Of a stretch of DNA of 64,000 bases, positions 15,551 through 26,180 are shown in pieces. The notes beneath the pieces are model-generated. The model did no database searches and was not told the DNA's origin. It saw only the letters and a list, made by a program, of their open reading frames with translations. Position 1 is the stretch's first letter. Every line of letters starts with the position of its first letter. The position numbers were made by a program, and so were the translations under genes. Origin of the DNA: Ilumatobacteraceae bacterium (GTDB taxonomy: Bacteria; Actinomycetota; Acidimicrobiia; Acidimicrobiales; Ilumatobacteraceae); NCBI GenBank assembly GCA_009691255.1, contig SHUT01000006.1, positions 1 through 64,000 of the forward strand. The letters run 5' to 3'.

Positions 15551-18500
15551 ATGAATCACGATCTTCCTCCTGCCTATGGGCTGTACGACCCGCGCTTTGA
15601 GCACGATGCGTGCGGCGTGTCGTTTGTGGTCAACATCAAGGGAATACAGAGTCGCGAATTGGTATCGCTGGGTCTGGGTGCGTTGTGCAACATGGAACAT
15701 CGTGGCGCTACCGGGGCAGAGGCTGCTACGGGTGACGGTGCTGGAGTCTTGTTTCAGATTCCAGACAAGTTTTTTCGAGGTGTCGTCGATTTTTCTTTAC
15801 CCGAAGCGGGTGCGTACGCAGCAGGTCTGGCGTTTTTGCCAGCAGATGATGACGATGCGCGCACGGCAATTGCAACCGTTGAACGAATCAGTCGGGAAGA
15901 AGGATTGCGTCCGTTGGGATGGCGCAATGTTCCAGTCGAGCCCGCATGTTTAGGTGCGAGTGCATTGGCCGTAATGCCATCGTTTTATCAATACTTTGTT
16001 GATGACCCAGATGGTGCAATAAGTATTGATCTTGATCGCAAGTTGTTCATTGTTCGCAAGCGTATCGAGCATGAACTAACCGGTCCAATGCGTACATATT
16101 TTGCGTCGTTATCGGCACGAACATTTATCTACAAGGGAATGCTCACGACACCTGAGTTGCAAGAGTTTTTCCCAGACCTTGCCGACGAGCGCATTGAATC
16201 GGCTCTTGTGTTGGTGCACAGTCGTTTCAGCACAAACACGTTTCCGTCGTGGCCATTGGCGCACCCGTATCGCTATATCGCCCACAACGGCGAGATCAAC
16301 ACCGTGCAAGGAAACCGCAACTGGATGGCTACCCGCGAGGCATTGCTCGAGAGCGAATTGATTCCGGGTCTTGATCGAGCGTTTCCGATTTGCACACCAA
16401 GCATGAGTGACAGTGCCAGTTTTGACGAGGTGCTGGAGTTGTTGCATTTGGGTGGTCGGTCGTTGCCACATGCATTGTTGATGATGATTCCAGAAGCATG
16501 GGAAAACAACGATCGAATGGACCCTTCAAAGCGTGCTTTTTATAAGTTTCATTCTTCGCTCATGGAACCATGGGACGGACCAGCAGACATTGCTTTTACA
16601 GACGGAACCTTGATTGGTGCAGTGCTCGATCGCAACGGCTTGCGACCAGGTCGATACTGGGTGACGTCAGATGATCTTGTCGTGCTCGCCAGCGAGACAG
16701 GCGTGTTGGATATTGAGCCATCTCGAGTTGTCAAGAAAGGTCGTCTACAGCCAGGGCGAATGCTGTTGATTGATACAGGACAAGGTCGCATTATTGACGA
16801 CGATGAAATCAAAGCAGAGTTGGCTGCTCAGCATCCGTATCAGAAGTGGTTGCAAGATGGCCTCACAGAACTTGATGATTTGCCGCCGCGAGAACACGTT
16901 GTGCACAGTCGCGACAGCGTGATACGGCGCCAGCAGATGTTTGGCTACACACACGAAGAACTAAAAGTAATAATTGCGCCAACTGCACGAACTGGAACAG
17001 AACCAATCGGCTCGATGGGAACAGATACACCCATTGCGGTGCTGTCAGAGCGCCCTCGGTTGTTGTTTGACTACTTTGGGCAGTTGTTTGCTCAAGTGAC
17101 AAACCCGCCCCTTGACGCCATTCGTGAAGCAGTAGTTACCGCCATCGGCACGAGTGTTGGTCCAGAAGGCAACTTGTTGTCACCAGGCCCAGAGAGCTGT
17201 CGACAATTGTCATTGCCGTTTCCGATTTTAGACAATGATGACTTGGCAAAAATAATTCACATCAATGATGACAACACGCATCCGCATCTGCGGTCAATTG
17301 TGATGAGTGGTTTGTATCGCGTGGCTGATGGTGGTGCAGGTTTGCGCGAAGCATTAAACCGTGTAAGAGACGAAGTCTCAGAAGCAATCATCGACGGAAT
17401 TCGAATTGTGGTGTTGTCTGATCGCAATAGCGACGAAGTATTCGCCCCAATTCCTTCATTGCTGCTGGCCAGCACGGTGCATCATCATTTGATTCGTGAA
17501 AAAACTCGCACACAAGTTGGGTTGATTGTAGAAACGGGCGATGCACGAGAAGTACACCACATGGCATTGCTCGTGGGATACGGTGCCGGAGCAATTAACC
17601 CATATTTGGCATTTGAATCAATTGAAGCGATGGTTGCTGCCGATGACGGTCGTGGATTGCACTCACTCGGCGAAATGGATCCGCAGAAGGCAGTGCAGAA
17701 CTACATCAAAGCCTCTGGAAAGGGCGTGTTGAAGGTGATGTCCAAGATGGGCGTGTCAACTGTGGCGTCGTACACGGGTGCACAAATTTTTGAAGCGATT
17801 GGCTTGTCAACTGAACTCGTGGATGAGTTCTTTGTTGGCACGGTGTCGCGATTGGGTGGCATTGGTCTTGATGAGATCGCCCATGAAGTTGCTTCACGGC
17901 ACGCAATGGCACATCCGCAACGCCCAGAGTTGCGCGCGCATCGCCAACTAGATCTAGGTGGCGAGTATCAGTGGCGTCGCGAGGGCGAGCATCATCTGTT
18001 TAATCCCGATACGGTGTATCGCTTACAGCACTCTACGCGAGCCAAGCGATACGACATTTTTAAGGAATACACAGCATTGGTCGATGACCAAGCCAAAACA
18101 TTGTCAACATTGCGCGGTCTATTTCACTTGCGAACCGATACTCGGCCAGCAATTTCTATTGACGAAGTAGAACCAGTTGCAGAAATCGTCAAGCGCTTTT
18201 CAACTGGCGCGATGAGCTACGGATCTATTTCTGCGGAAGCCCACGAGACCCTGGCTATTGCGATGAACCGAATTGGTGCAAAAAGCAATACGGGTGAAGG
18301 CGGCGAAGACGCAGAGCGATTTGTTCCTATGCCAAACGGAGACTCTAAGCGCAGTGCTATCAAGCAAGTTGCGTCTGGCCGTTTTGGGGTGACGAGTGAA
18401 TACCTGGTCAATGCCGATGACTTGCAAATAAAAATAGCGCAAGGAGCAAAGCCCGGAGAAGGCGGTCAGTTGCCCGGATACAAGGTGTATCCGTGGATTG

Positions 18501-20122
18501 CCAAGACGCGTCACAGCACACCAGGAGTTGGATTGATTAGTCCGCCACCGCATCACGATATTTATTCGATTGAAGATCTTAAGCAGTTGATTCATGACTT
18601 AAAAAACTCAAACCCTGCTGCGCGTATTCACGTCAAGTTGGTCGCAGAAGTCGGAGTTGGAACGGTTGCTGCTGGTGTAAGCAAGGCCAAAGCAGACGTA
18701 GTTTTGATCTCCGGGCATGATGGCGGAACTGGTGCGTCCCCATTGACATCGCTCAAGCACGCTGGAGCGCCGTGGGAACTTGGGCTTGCCGAGACACAGC
18801 AGACTTTGTTGCTAAATGGTTTGCGCGATCGCATTGTGGTGCAAACAGACGGACAAATGAAGACTGGTCGCGACGTTATTATTGCCGCGTTATTAGGCGC
18901 TGAAGAATTTGGTTTTGCGACTGCGCCACTTGTGGTGAGCGGTTGCATCATGATGCGCGTATGCCACCTTGATACATGTCCAGTGGGTATTGCCACGCAA
19001 AACCCGGAGTTGCGATCACGCTTCAACGGCAAACCTGAGTTTGTCGTTAACTTTTTCGAGTTTATTGCTCAAGAAGTGCGTGAGAACTTAGCCGCTCTTG
19101 GATTTCGTAGCATCGCCGAAGCAGTTGGTCATGTCGAGATGATTGATGCACGTCAGGCTATTGATCACTGGAAAGTGCAGGGTCTTGACATTTCGTCACT
19201 CTTGGCAATACCAAAAAATCCGTACAACCAGACTTTGCTTCAATCAGTTGCCCAAGATCACGGTCTAGAACTTGCCCTTGATAATCAACTAATCGCCTTG
19301 TCTGAGGCGGCGATCAACGATGCCAGCAAGGTCTCAATCAAGATGCCAATTCGCAACATTCATCGCACAGTCGGAACAATGCTCGGAAGCGTTATCACCC
19401 AGAAGTGGGGTGGTGCAGGCTTGCCAGATGCAACGATTTCAATTGAGTTCACTGGCTCAGCGGGCCAAAGTTTTGGAGCATTTGTTCCGAGTGGCATTGA
19501 GATGCGTCTTGAAGGCGACTCCAATGACTATTTGGGCAAAGGGTTATCTGGTGGTCGACTGATTGTGTTTCCGCATCGAGACTCAACTTTTGTGGCTCAA
19601 GACAATGTGATTGCTGGCAACGTGATTGGATACGGCGCAACGAGTGGCGAAATATTTTTGCGCGGCACAGTCGGTGAGCGCTTCTGCGTGCGCAACTCAG
19701 GAGCGACGGCAGTTGTAGAAGGCATCGGAGACCATGGTTGTGAATACATGACTGGTGGCAATGTTGTGGTGTTGGGTTCGACCGGAAGAAACTTTGCAGC
19801 CGGAATGTCGGGTGGCGTTGCCTATGCCTATGACCCAGACGGCGTATTCTCAGACAATGTGAACTATGAAATGGTCGAACTAGAGACTGTGCAAGGCCAA
19901 GACGAACTTTGGTTGCACAACATCATCGAACGTCATCAGCAGTACACGGGCTCAGAGATTGCAGCCGTGATCCTGGCAGCATGGTCAGATGAGATTGCGC
20001 ATTTTCATAAAGTGATGCCAGGTGATTACAAGCGCGTTCTTGCTGTGCTTGAGTCGGCCAAAGAACAGGGATGGTCTGAAGATGTCACAGCAGTTCGAGT
20101 GATGGAGATCGCCCGTGGGTGA
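15551..20122 (+). CDS. gltB: Glutamate synthase large subunit
   Basis: A 1523-residue NADPH-GOGAT alpha chain, making two glutamates from glutamine and 2-oxoglutarate. After a short propeptide the catalytic Cys is in EHDACGVSF (about residue 21), which becomes the N-terminus after cleavage. The class II amidotransferase domain spans roughly residues 21-420, with [23 protein letters not shown]. The central and FMN synthase domain follows ([39 protein letters not shown] with 3Fe-4S cysteines). The C-terminal glutamate-synthase beta-helix ([24 protein letters not shown]) is complete. AAGGA precedes the ATG by 6 nt. It overlaps gltD by 8 bp. Confidence 0.98.
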   Translation: MNHDLPPAYGLYDPRFEHDACGVSFVVNIKGIQSRELVSLGLGALCNMEHRGATGAEAATGDGAGVLFQIPDKFFRGVVDFSLPEAGAYAAGLAFLPADDDDARTAIATVERISREEGLRPLGWRNVPVEPACLGASALAVMPSFYQYFVDDPDGAISIDLDRKLFIVRKRIEHELTGPMRTYFASLSARTFIYKGMLTTPELQEFFPDLADERIESALVLVHSRFSTNTFPSWPLAHPYRYIAHNGEINTVQGNRNWMATREALLESELIPGLDRAFPICTPSMSDSASFDEVLELLHLGGRSLPHALLMMIPEAWENNDRMDPSKRAFYKFHSSLMEPWDGPADIAFTDGTLIGAVLDRNGLRPGRYWVTSDDLVVLASETGVLDIEPSRVVKKGRLQPGRMLLIDTGQGRIIDDDEIKAELAAQHPYQKWLQDGLTELDDLPPREHVVHSRDSVIRRQQMFGYTHEELKVIIAPTARTGTEPIGSMGTDTPIAVLSERPRLLFDYFGQLFAQVTNPPLDAIREAVVTAIGTSVGPEGNLLSPGPESCRQLSLPFPILDNDDLAKIIHINDDNTHPHLRSIVMSGLYRVADGGAGLREALNRVRDEVSEAIIDGIRIVVLSDRNSDEVFAPIPSLLLASTVHHHLIREKTRTQVGLIVETGDAREVHHMALLVGYGAGAINPYLAFESIEAMVAADDGRGLHSLGEMDPQKAVQNYIKASGKGVLKVMSKMGVSTVASYTGAQIFEAIGLSTELVDEFFVGTVSRLGGIGLDEIAHEVASRHAMAHPQRPELRAHRQLDLGGEYQWRREGEHHLFNPDTVYRLQHSTRAKRYDIFKEYTALVDDQAKTLSTLRGLFHLRTDTRPAISIDEVEPVAEIVKRFSTGAMSYGSISAEAHETLAIAMNRIGAKSNTGEGGEDAERFVPMPNGDSKRSAIKQVASGRFGVTSEYLVNADDLQIKIAQGAKPGEGGQLPGYKVYPWIAKTRHSTPGVGLISPPPHHDIYSIEDLKQLIHDLKNSNPAARIHVKLVAEVGVGTVAAGVSKAKADVVLISGHDGGTGASPLTSLKHAGAPWELGLAETQQTLLLNGLRDRIVVQTDGQMKTGRDVIIAALLGAEEFGFATAPLVVSGCIMMRVCHLDTCPVGIATQNPELRSRFNGKPEFVVNFFEFIAQEVRENLAALGFRSIAEAVGHVEMIDARQAIDHWKVQGLDISSLLAIPKNPYNQTLLQSVAQDHGLELALDNQLIALSEAAINDASKVSIKMPIRNIHRTVGTMLGSVITQKWGGAGLPDATISIEFTGSAGQSFGAFVPSGIEMRLEGDSNDYLGKGLSGGRLIVFPHRDSTFVAQDNVIAGNVIGYGATSGEIFLRGTVGERFCVRNSGATAVVEGIGDHGCEYMTGGNVVVLGSTGRNFAAGMSGGVAYAYDPDGVFSDNVNYEMVELETVQGQDELWLHNIIERHQQYTGSEIAAVILAAWSDEIAHFHKVMPGDYKRVLAVLESAKEQGWSEDVTAVRVMEIARG

Positions 20123-21566
20123 GGCAACAGGCTTTTTGAAATGGGACCGCTCTGGAGCAATACGTCGTCCCGTGCAGGTGAGATTGCGTGACTGGCGTGA
20201 GGTGTATGAGCCGTTCCCCGCAGACGACTTGCGTGAGCAAGCAGGACGTTGCATGGATTGTGGTATTCCGTTTTGCAATAACGGGTGTCCGCTTGGCAAT
20301 TTAATTCCGGACTGGAACGACTTGGTGTATCGCCAGCACTGGCACGAAGCAATTGATCGTCTTCATGCCACAAATAATTTTCCGGAATTCACTGGCCGTT
20401 TGTGTCCTGCGCCATGCGAGTCCGCGTGTGTTTTGGGCATTAATCAAAAGCCAGTATCGATTAAACAAGTTGAGGTTTCAATCGTCGACATGGCATGGGA
20501 GAACGGATGGATCGAGCCTCAAATTTGTGCCACTAAAACGGGCAAGCGTGTTGCTGTGATCGGAAGCGGTCCAGCAGGACTTGCTGTGGCTCAGCAATTG
20601 ACTCGTGCTGGTCACGATGTCGTTGTGCTAGAGCGCGCTGACAGAATCGGTGGTTTGTTGCGTTACGGAATACCAGAGTTCAAAATGGAAAAGCATCAGA
20701 TCGAGCGACGGATTGAGCAGATGAGAGCCGAAGGAACAGAGTTTCGAACAAACGCTGATGTTGGCGGTCTGTTGAACATTGATATCTTGCGCGCTGGTCA
20801 CGATGTTGTGGTATTGGCGTGCGGTGCAACGGCGTGGCGCGATCTGCCAGCACCCGGACGAGAATTGCGTGGCATTCATCAGGCAATGGAGTATTTGCCG
20901 ATTGCCAATAAGGTGCAAGAAGGTGACTTTGCTGAGCCAGCGATTTCGGCAGAAGGCAAGCACGTCATAATTATCGGTGGCGGTGACACGGGTGCAGACT
21001 GTTTGGGCACAGCGCATCGTCAAGGTGCTGCTAGCACCACGCAACTTGAGATAATGGCGCAACCGCCAGATGTTCGTGCCGGCAATAATCCTTGGCCGCA
21101 GTGGAGCTTGATCTATCGCACATCGTCAGCGCACGAAGAAGGCGGCGAACGAATTTTTAGTGTGAATACTGAAAAGTTCATTGATGACGGCAACGGCAAT
21201 GTCAAGGCGTTGCTATTGCACGAAGTCGAGATGCGCGACGGCAAGTTTGAAAAAGTCGCCGGAACAGAACAAGAACTACCAGCCGACTTGGTGCTGTTGG
21301 CTCTTGGTTTTGTGGGTCCAGAAAAAGGTTCGTGGTTGAGCGATCTGGGAGTCAACTTTGATGAGCGTGGCAACGTGGCTCGTGCCCATAACTACATGAC
21401 AAACGTGCCAGGAGTATTTGTGGCGGGTGACATGGGCCGTGGGCAAAGCCTGATCGTCTGGGCCATCGCTGAAGGGCGCTCGTGTGCTCGGGGCGTAGAC
21501 GAATTCCTCATGGGTGCATCTGATTTGCCGTCGCCCGTACTGCCGACCGCCCGTCCATTGATGTAA
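20115..21566 (+). CDS. gltD: Glutamate synthase small subunit
   Basis: A 483-residue beta subunit that passes electrons from NADPH to GltB. The N-terminal Fe-S domain is Cys-rich ([18 protein letters not shown] and [13 protein letters not shown]). An FAD site follows ([25 protein letters not shown] near residue 150) and an NADPH site ([21 protein letters not shown] near residue 285). The C-terminal [23 protein letters not shown] is the second FAD motif. The GTG start lies inside the end of gltB with an 8-bp overlap, so translation is coupled and subunit output is matched. Confidence 0.97.
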   Translation: MGEATGFLKWDRSGAIRRPVQVRLRDWREVYEPFPADDLREQAGRCMDCGIPFCNNGCPLGNLIPDWNDLVYRQHWHEAIDRLHATNNFPEFTGRLCPAPCESACVLGINQKPVSIKQVEVSIVDMAWENGWIEPQICATKTGKRVAVIGSGPAGLAVAQQLTRAGHDVVVLERADRIGGLLRYGIPEFKMEKHQIERRIEQMRAEGTEFRTNADVGGLLNIDILRAGHDVVVLACGATAWRDLPAPGRELRGIHQAMEYLPIANKVQEGDFAEPAISAEGKHVIIIGGGDTGADCLGTAHRQGAASTTQLEIMAQPPDVRAGNNPWPQWSLIYRTSSAHEEGGERIFSVNTEKFIDDGNGNVKALLLHEVEMRDGKFEKVAGTEQELPADLVLLALGFVGPEKGSWLSDLGVNFDERGNVARAHNYMTNVPGVFVAGDMGRGQSLIVWAIAEGRSCARGVDEFLMGASDLPSPVLPTARPLM

Positions 21567-21638
21567 TCCGTCATATTTTGAGCGCAACTACTGCATGCGC
21601 CACCATTGACGACTCTCTAGCACCTACTGTTGAGGGCT

Positions 21639-22271
21639 GTGCGAACATTTCTGCGACGTCGAATCCCGACACATGTAATCGTGACAACAGTGGTCATGGT
21701 GGGGGCGTCGTTTTTAATTTCTGCTTGCGGTGCCGACACGCTGGGTGTTGCCACCACGGTAGTGCCGGTGCAGCCCACCGACTTTGCAACGATTCCACCT
21801 GTGTCGAGCACACTGCCCGGGACAACAACGACCTATCCGCTCAATGCCGTCGGGTCGGAGCAGTCCTACACAGTGGTGGCAAATGATTCACCTATTGCGG
21901 TGGCCAATCGATACGGAATCTCGGTCACGGCATTGCTGGCTTATAACGGATGGGTGAGTCCTGCTCAGTTTCCGTATCCAGGGCAGGTTGTCAAGATTCC
22001 GCCACAAGCAATTGCGCCGGTCGATAATGGCAATCCAGTTGACCCGGCAACCGGAACGTCTACGCCAGGTGCTTCTACAGATCCGATCTTGACGAAGTGT
22101 GGCACTCGACCAGCGGGCACATATATCGTGGCCAAAGGTGACTCGATCTTTACTATTCGTCGCAAGTTTTGTGTGTCAACAGTGGCGCTGCTATCGGCAA
22201 ATAACTGGACAGATACTGGTGCATTGTTGCTTGTCGGAGACACGATAAATATTCCGGCTGCCGGAACATAG
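21639..22271 (+). CDS. Lipoprotein with two LysM domains
   Basis: About 210 residues. A basic N-terminus (RTFLRRR) and hydrophobic stretch end in a lipobox LISAC, so it is likely anchored to the outer face of the membrane. A Pro/Thr-rich linker precedes two LysM peptidoglycan-binding domains: YTVVANDSPIAVANRYGISV to VVKIP, and YIVAKGDSIFTIRRKFCVS to TINIP. No enzymatic domain follows, so it probably tethers or organises the wall. Start: GTG 21639 has TACTGT 8 nt upstream; the ORF track used TTG 21630, giving three more residues. It is convergent with ddl, 4 bp away, and both concern peptidoglycan. Confidence 0.85.
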   Translation: MRTFLRRRIPTHVIVTTVVMVGASFLISACGADTLGVATTVVPVQPTDFATIPPVSSTLPGTTTTYPLNAVGSEQSYTVVANDSPIAVANRYGISVTALLAYNGWVSPAQFPYPGQVVKIPPQAIAPVDNGNPVDPATGTSTPGASTDPILTKCGTRPAGTYIVAKGDSIFTIRRKFCVSTVALLSANNWTDTGALLLVGDTINIPAAGT

Positions 22272-22275
22272 GTTT

Positions 22276-23319
22276 CTAGCGTTGCGTGTTTCGCTTACGG
22301 CGACCATGACGCTGGCGCGCAAGTAAAATAAGTTCATCAATCAGCGCAGAGTATTCGAGTCCCGATGCCTGCCAGAGTTTTGGATACATCGAGATGGGGG
22401 TGAAACCCGGAATCGTATTGACTTCGTTGCACAAAAACCCCCGACCATTTTCTTCGAAGAAAAAATCAACTCGTGCCATGCCATCACATCTGAGTGCCGC
22501 AAATATTTTGAGGGCCAGTTGTTGAACGACGGTTGTTTGTGCGGCCGTCAAGGGTGCAGGGATAAGAAGTTGTGCGCCTTCGTCGACGTATTTGTCGTTG
22601 TAGTCATAGAAATCGTTTCCGGGAATGATCTCGCCAGGCACTGATGCACGGGGTGAATGATTGCCAAGAACAGATACTTCTATTTCGCGTCCAACGATCG
22701 CTTCTTCGATAAGTATCCATTCGTCATAGGCAAATGCCGTGCTTGTGGCGCTGACAAGTTCGGTCATGTTGCTTGCCTTAGAGACTCCAACGGATGAGCC
22801 CATGTTGGCTGGCTTTACAAAGACAGGGAGTGCGAGGTCAGTCGCAATTTCTTGTAGACGTGCTGGCGTAGCGTCGCTTTCGTGCACGGCGGTGTAGCGA
22901 GGCTGAGCAATGCCATGGCTAGCGCAGACATCTTTAGCGACTGCTTTGTCCATTGCAATCGCACTCGACAGCACACCACTGCCTACATACGGCAAGTTGA
23001 GTATTTCGCAGAACCCTTGCACGGTTCCGTCTTCGCCCAGCGGTCCATGCAACAGCGGCATCACCACAATGTCAGGACCAAGGGTAGACATAATTGATGG
23101 AGTCGTTGGCTGACCAATGGCCTCAAGTCGCTGCGCGGTGGCGTCTGGCTGGGCCAGCACCCAGTTGCCTGTTCGCCCGATGCCAACAAGTACGAGGCGG
23201 TATTTATTGGGGTCAGCAGCCCTCATGACATGGGCCGCGGTGACGCAACTGACATCATGTTCTGCCGACTGCCCGCCGAACAAAATGACCACCGTGGTGC
23301 GCGAATCAGGAGCGTTCAT
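22276..23319 (-). CDS. ddl: D-alanine--D-alanine ligase
   Basis: A 347-residue ATP-grasp ligase that makes D-Ala-D-Ala for peptidoglycan. The start VVILFGGQSAEHDVSC carries the family's GG.S.EH.VS motif. The ATP-grasp core is seen in LPVFVKPANMGSSVGVSKA and ILIEEAIVGREIEVSVLG. The C-terminal MARVDFFFEENGRGFLCNEVNTIPGFT holds the magnesium ligands. It is divergent from murF, which uses its product, across only 35 bp. TACCGT 8 nt before the ATG may be the -10 box. Confidence 0.97.
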   Translation of the reverse strand: MNAPDSRTTVVILFGGQSAEHDVSCVTAAHVMRAADPNKYRLVLVGIGRTGNWVLAQPDATAQRLEAIGQPTTPSIMSTLGPDIVVMPLLHGPLGEDGTVQGFCEILNLPYVGSGVLSSAIAMDKAVAKDVCASHGIAQPRYTAVHESDATPARLQEIATDLALPVFVKPANMGSSVGVSKASNMTELVSATSTAFAYDEWILIEEAIVGREIEVSVLGNHSPRASVPGEIIPGNDFYDYNDKYVDEGAQLLIPAPLTAAQTTVVQQLALKIFAALRCDGMARVDFFFEENGRGFLCNEVNTIPGFTPISMYPKLWQASGLEYSALIDELILLARQRHGRRKRNTQR

Positions 23320-23341
23320 CTGCTCAGACGGTAGCCGCCGC

Positions 23342-23347
23342 TAGGGT
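23342..23347 (+). promoter_or_regulatory. -10 box of murF (leaderless)
   Basis: TAGGGT, 7 nt before the ATG at 23355; no ribosome site is visible. Confidence 0.4.
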
Positions 23348-23354
23348 TCGCTCC

Positions 23355-24683
23355 ATGATCATCAGGGCATCTGTTGCTGCTATTGAGATTGGCGGAACCC
23401 TGGTGGGTAACGACACCGATATTGACGGCGTCTGTTTTGACTCTCGCCTGATAGTTACAGGTCAAGTATTTGTCGCTCTTTGTGCAGAGCGCGACGGACA
23501 CGATTTCGTTGCCCAAGTAACAGGCATTGCTGCAGCTGCAATTGTTCAGCGCGCCAAACGTCCGGCCAACGGATGGCCATTGACCGTAATCGAAGTAGAC
23601 GATACGCAGCAGGCGCTGTTGGCACTTGGGTCGTATGCGCGCGAGCAACTGATGCAAGCACAGGGCCGCGTAGTAGCAATAACTGGTTCAGTGGGTAAGA
23701 CCAGCACGAAAGATTTTATTCATGCTGTGTTTAGTTCGCAGTTTTCATTAGTGGTGGCAAGTGAGAAATCATTTAATAATGACATTGGGTTACCCGTGAC
23801 ATTGCTGGCCGCGCCAAGAGATGCGCAAGCAGTGGTGCTAGAGATGGGCATGCGTGGCTTTGGTGAAATTTCGCGACTTTGCTCTGTTGCTTCGCCAGAC
23901 ATCGGAGTCATCACTCGCGTTGGTGAAGCCCACACTGAGCGAGTAGACGGCGTGATGGGCGTACAAAAAGCAAAAGCAGAACTAGTGCAGTCCTTGCCAA
24001 AGAGTGGATGGGCTGTGCTCAATGCCGACGATGAGTTGGTACTCGCGATGAGACCCCTAACCCATGCATCAGTGCTGACATACGGTGCTAATAAAAAAGC
24101 CGATGTGCGTTTTAAAGTGATGGCAACCGATGACGAAGGTCGAATTATCGCCGAGGTGCATCACAAGGTGACTGGCGAGACGGCAGTGTTTCGTTGTTCT
24201 GCGCCAGGTTTGCACATGGCCTCAAATGCGGTGGCTGCACTTGCGGTGGCTGGGCTGGTCGGAATTGAACTTACTCAAGCGTGTCGCGCTCTCGAGACGG
24301 TCAATATCACTGGATCACGCATGGAGCGTCGATCAACGGCATCTGGGGCGATATTGATCGATGATTCATACAACGCAAACCCAACATCAACCCAAGCAGC
24401 ACTTATGACATTGGCATCACTTGACGTTTTGCGCCGCGTGGCGGTGCTAGGCATAATGGCCGAAGTTGCCGATGCCAACGAGGCACATTTGCGGATTGCA
24501 TTAATGGCTCAACAACTCGGCATCGAACTTATTGCCGTCGAGACAGATCTGTACGGAGTCGTTGGCTTGTCATGCCAAGACGCAATTGGGCGACTTGCCC
24601 ATGTCGGGGACGAAGCAGCAATCCTGGTCAAAGGGTCGCGTGTCGCTCAACTAGAGCGTGTTGTGCAAGCCCTCGTTGGCTGA
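23355..24683 (+). CDS. murF: UDP-MurNAc-tripeptide--D-Ala-D-Ala ligase
   Basis: A 442-residue Mur ligase adding D-Ala-D-Ala to the UDP-MurNAc tripeptide. The N-terminal domain recognises the UDP substrate (DTDIDGVCFDSRLIVTGQVFVAL). The ATP site VVAITGSVGKTSTKDFIHAVF lies near residue 110, and NNDIGLPVTLL and the ligase C-terminal IDDSYNANPTSTQAAL are diagnostic of MurF. It is separated from divergent ddl by 35 bp, so substrate supply and use are likely co-expressed. Its last 33 bp overlap the end of the convergent MFS gene. Confidence 0.97.
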   Translation: MIIRASVAAIEIGGTLVGNDTDIDGVCFDSRLIVTGQVFVALCAERDGHDFVAQVTGIAAAAIVQRAKRPANGWPLTVIEVDDTQQALLALGSYAREQLMQAQGRVVAITGSVGKTSTKDFIHAVFSSQFSLVVASEKSFNNDIGLPVTLLAAPRDAQAVVLEMGMRGFGEISRLCSVASPDIGVITRVGEAHTERVDGVMGVQKAKAELVQSLPKSGWAVLNADDELVLAMRPLTHASVLTYGANKKADVRFKVMATDDEGRIIAEVHHKVTGETAVFRCSAPGLHMASNAVAALAVAGLVGIELTQACRALETVNITGSRMERRSTASGAILIDDSYNANPTSTQAALMTLASLDVLRRVAVLGIMAEVADANEAHLRIALMAQQLGIELIAVETDLYGVVGLSCQDAIGRLAHVGDEAAILVKGSRVAQLERVVQALVG

Positions 24684-25913
24684 TTCGTCGACCCGTTCGA
24701 TATTGCACCACCACGACAAAAACATTGCCCAGACGGCTCCTGCCAAGAGCACCCATCGCGCACCGTATGCATCAATTACTCGACCAAAAACCATGTTGCC
24801 AAGCGGAACTGTTCCGCCAAAAGCCATAAACCACAGAGCCATTACCCTGCCGCGTACTTCTGATTCAAGGCGACTCTGCAGCACTGACAACAGAGATGTT
24901 GCCGTAAAGAAATATGCAGTTCCTAAAAAGAAGGCGACAATGAATGCAGGCACTGGCGTTCGCACTACTGCAAAGATTCCAAGCGCAATTGAGAAGCAAG
25001 CAAATCCACGACGAACGAGCATGCGTTGATCTGAGCCCACAAACACTGTTCCGACTGCAAGACCCCCAAGACATGCCCCCAGACCCCATGTGGCGTATAG
25101 CCATTTGTAGAGAACAGATTTTGCGGCAATACCGAAATTAAGTTGAGAAACTGCCGGAAACAGCCCAACGTATGTGAGCGATAAAAATGAAAAACTCATC
25201 ATCGACAGGAGAATCCGCCTTGACACAGGGTGATCGCGCACAAACCGAATTCCAAAAGTAAAACTACTCCAGCCAGTTGCCGGAGGCTTCGTTAGTTTCG
25301 GGATCGTAATTTTGGTCAGAGCAAAGATGACAATCAAGTATGTGAGTGCATTTATGAAAAAGAATTGGGCTGGTGTCACGCCATAGACAGACAGTATGGC
25401 CACGATGATGGGGGCCACGATTCGAGATCCGTTAACGACCGTGCTGTTGAGCGAAATAGCCCCCGGCAGATCTTCTGGTTTTACCAATGTCGGCAACACC
25501 GCAGACCATGTCGGCGCATTGAGCGCACCGCCAATGCCCACGCCAAATTGCATTAAAAATAACAATGCGATGCGAGAATCTGCGGCAGCGCATACTCCTA
25601 AAAAGATAGAGAACGTTAACTGAATGACTTGTGACGAGATCAACCAGCGACGACGATCAAAACGGTCTGCTAAAACGCCCCCCGGAATAGATAGCAAGAG
25701 CAGCGGCCCAAGTTGGGCAAAAATAAAAACACCCACGAGTGAGGCGCGATGTGTGCGCTCGTAGATGTAAGCAGGAAGCACCACATTCTGCATCCATGTT
25801 CCGCTACTTGAGGCCAGATTGGCGTACCACATCCAGCGAAAATCCCGCGTGGCAAGAGCCGCTCGGGCGCTCCCTGGTCGAGGCGTTGTAACGGGGGCGA
25901 GAGGCGTATTCAT
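24651..25913 (-). CDS. MFS transporter
   Basis: A 420-residue major facilitator protein with roughly 10-12 membrane helices. The loop after helix 2 reads GVLADRFDRRRWL, the MFS signature motif. It most resembles the EntS/MFS_3 exporter group, which begins with a conserved FRWMWYANLASSSGTWMQNVVLPAYIYERT-type segment. The substrate is unknown. It overlaps murF by 33 bp at the 3' end. No convincing -10 hexamer with the usual spacing is seen; AGAGG stands 12 nt upstream. Confidence 0.88.
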   Translation of the reverse strand: MNTPLAPVTTPRPGSARAALATRDFRWMWYANLASSSGTWMQNVVLPAYIYERTHRASLVGVFIFAQLGPLLLLSIPGGVLADRFDRRRWLISSQVIQLTFSIFLGVCAAADSRIALLFLMQFGVGIGGALNAPTWSAVLPTLVKPEDLPGAISLNSTVVNGSRIVAPIIVAILSVYGVTPAQFFFINALTYLIVIFALTKITIPKLTKPPATGWSSFTFGIRFVRDHPVSRRILLSMMSFSFLSLTYVGLFPAVSQLNFGIAAKSVLYKWLYATWGLGACLGGLAVGTVFVGSDQRMLVRRGFACFSIALGIFAVVRTPVPAFIVAFFLGTAYFFTATSLLSVLQSRLESEVRGRVMALWFMAFGGTVPLGNMVFGRVIDAYGARWVLLAGAVWAMFLSWWCNIERVDESANEGLHNTL

Positions 25914-26003
25914 CAGACAGTTAAACCTCTAAAACGCTAGTGCTTGACCAAGACGAGAGAGGGTATCCACCGTTGTAATGTGGCATGACACAAGACTCAA
26001 GAG

Positions 26004-26168
26004 ATGACAACCAAGCCAGCCGCAGAGATCAGTTTGAGTCAAGAGCCATCATGTCGGGCACGATTTGGGACATTTGCCGAGTGTCCGCTGTGTGGCAGCA
26101 ATTTGTCTCCAGAGCACGCGCATTTTAAGTGCACTGATTGTGGGTGGCGCGATAGTTGTTGCGACTAG
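26004..26168 (+). CDS. Small zinc-ribbon protein (54 aa), not in ORF track
   Basis: A 54-residue reading frame below the track's length cut-off. After a polar N-terminus it reads CPLCGSNLSPEHAHFKCTDCGWRDSCCD and stops. Two CxxC knuckles 17 residues apart form a classic zinc ribbon, and the end SCCD adds two more cysteines. AAGAG precedes the ATG closely. A competing 48-codon frame from ATG 25985 has no such pattern and is rejected. Function unknown; small zinc ribbons of this shape are often nucleic-acid or partner-binding adaptors. It ends 12 bp from the convergent GDPD gene. Confidence 0.7.
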   Translation: MTTKPAAEISLSQEPSCRARFGTFAECPLCGSNLSPEHAHFKCTDCGWRDSCCD

Positions 26169-26180
26169 TCGCTGGCGTTG

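Noticed and set aside
25985-26131. 48-codon ORF starting at ATG 25985
   Set aside because: Competes with the zinc-ribbon frame, has no recognisable pattern, and loses the paired CxxC knuckles.
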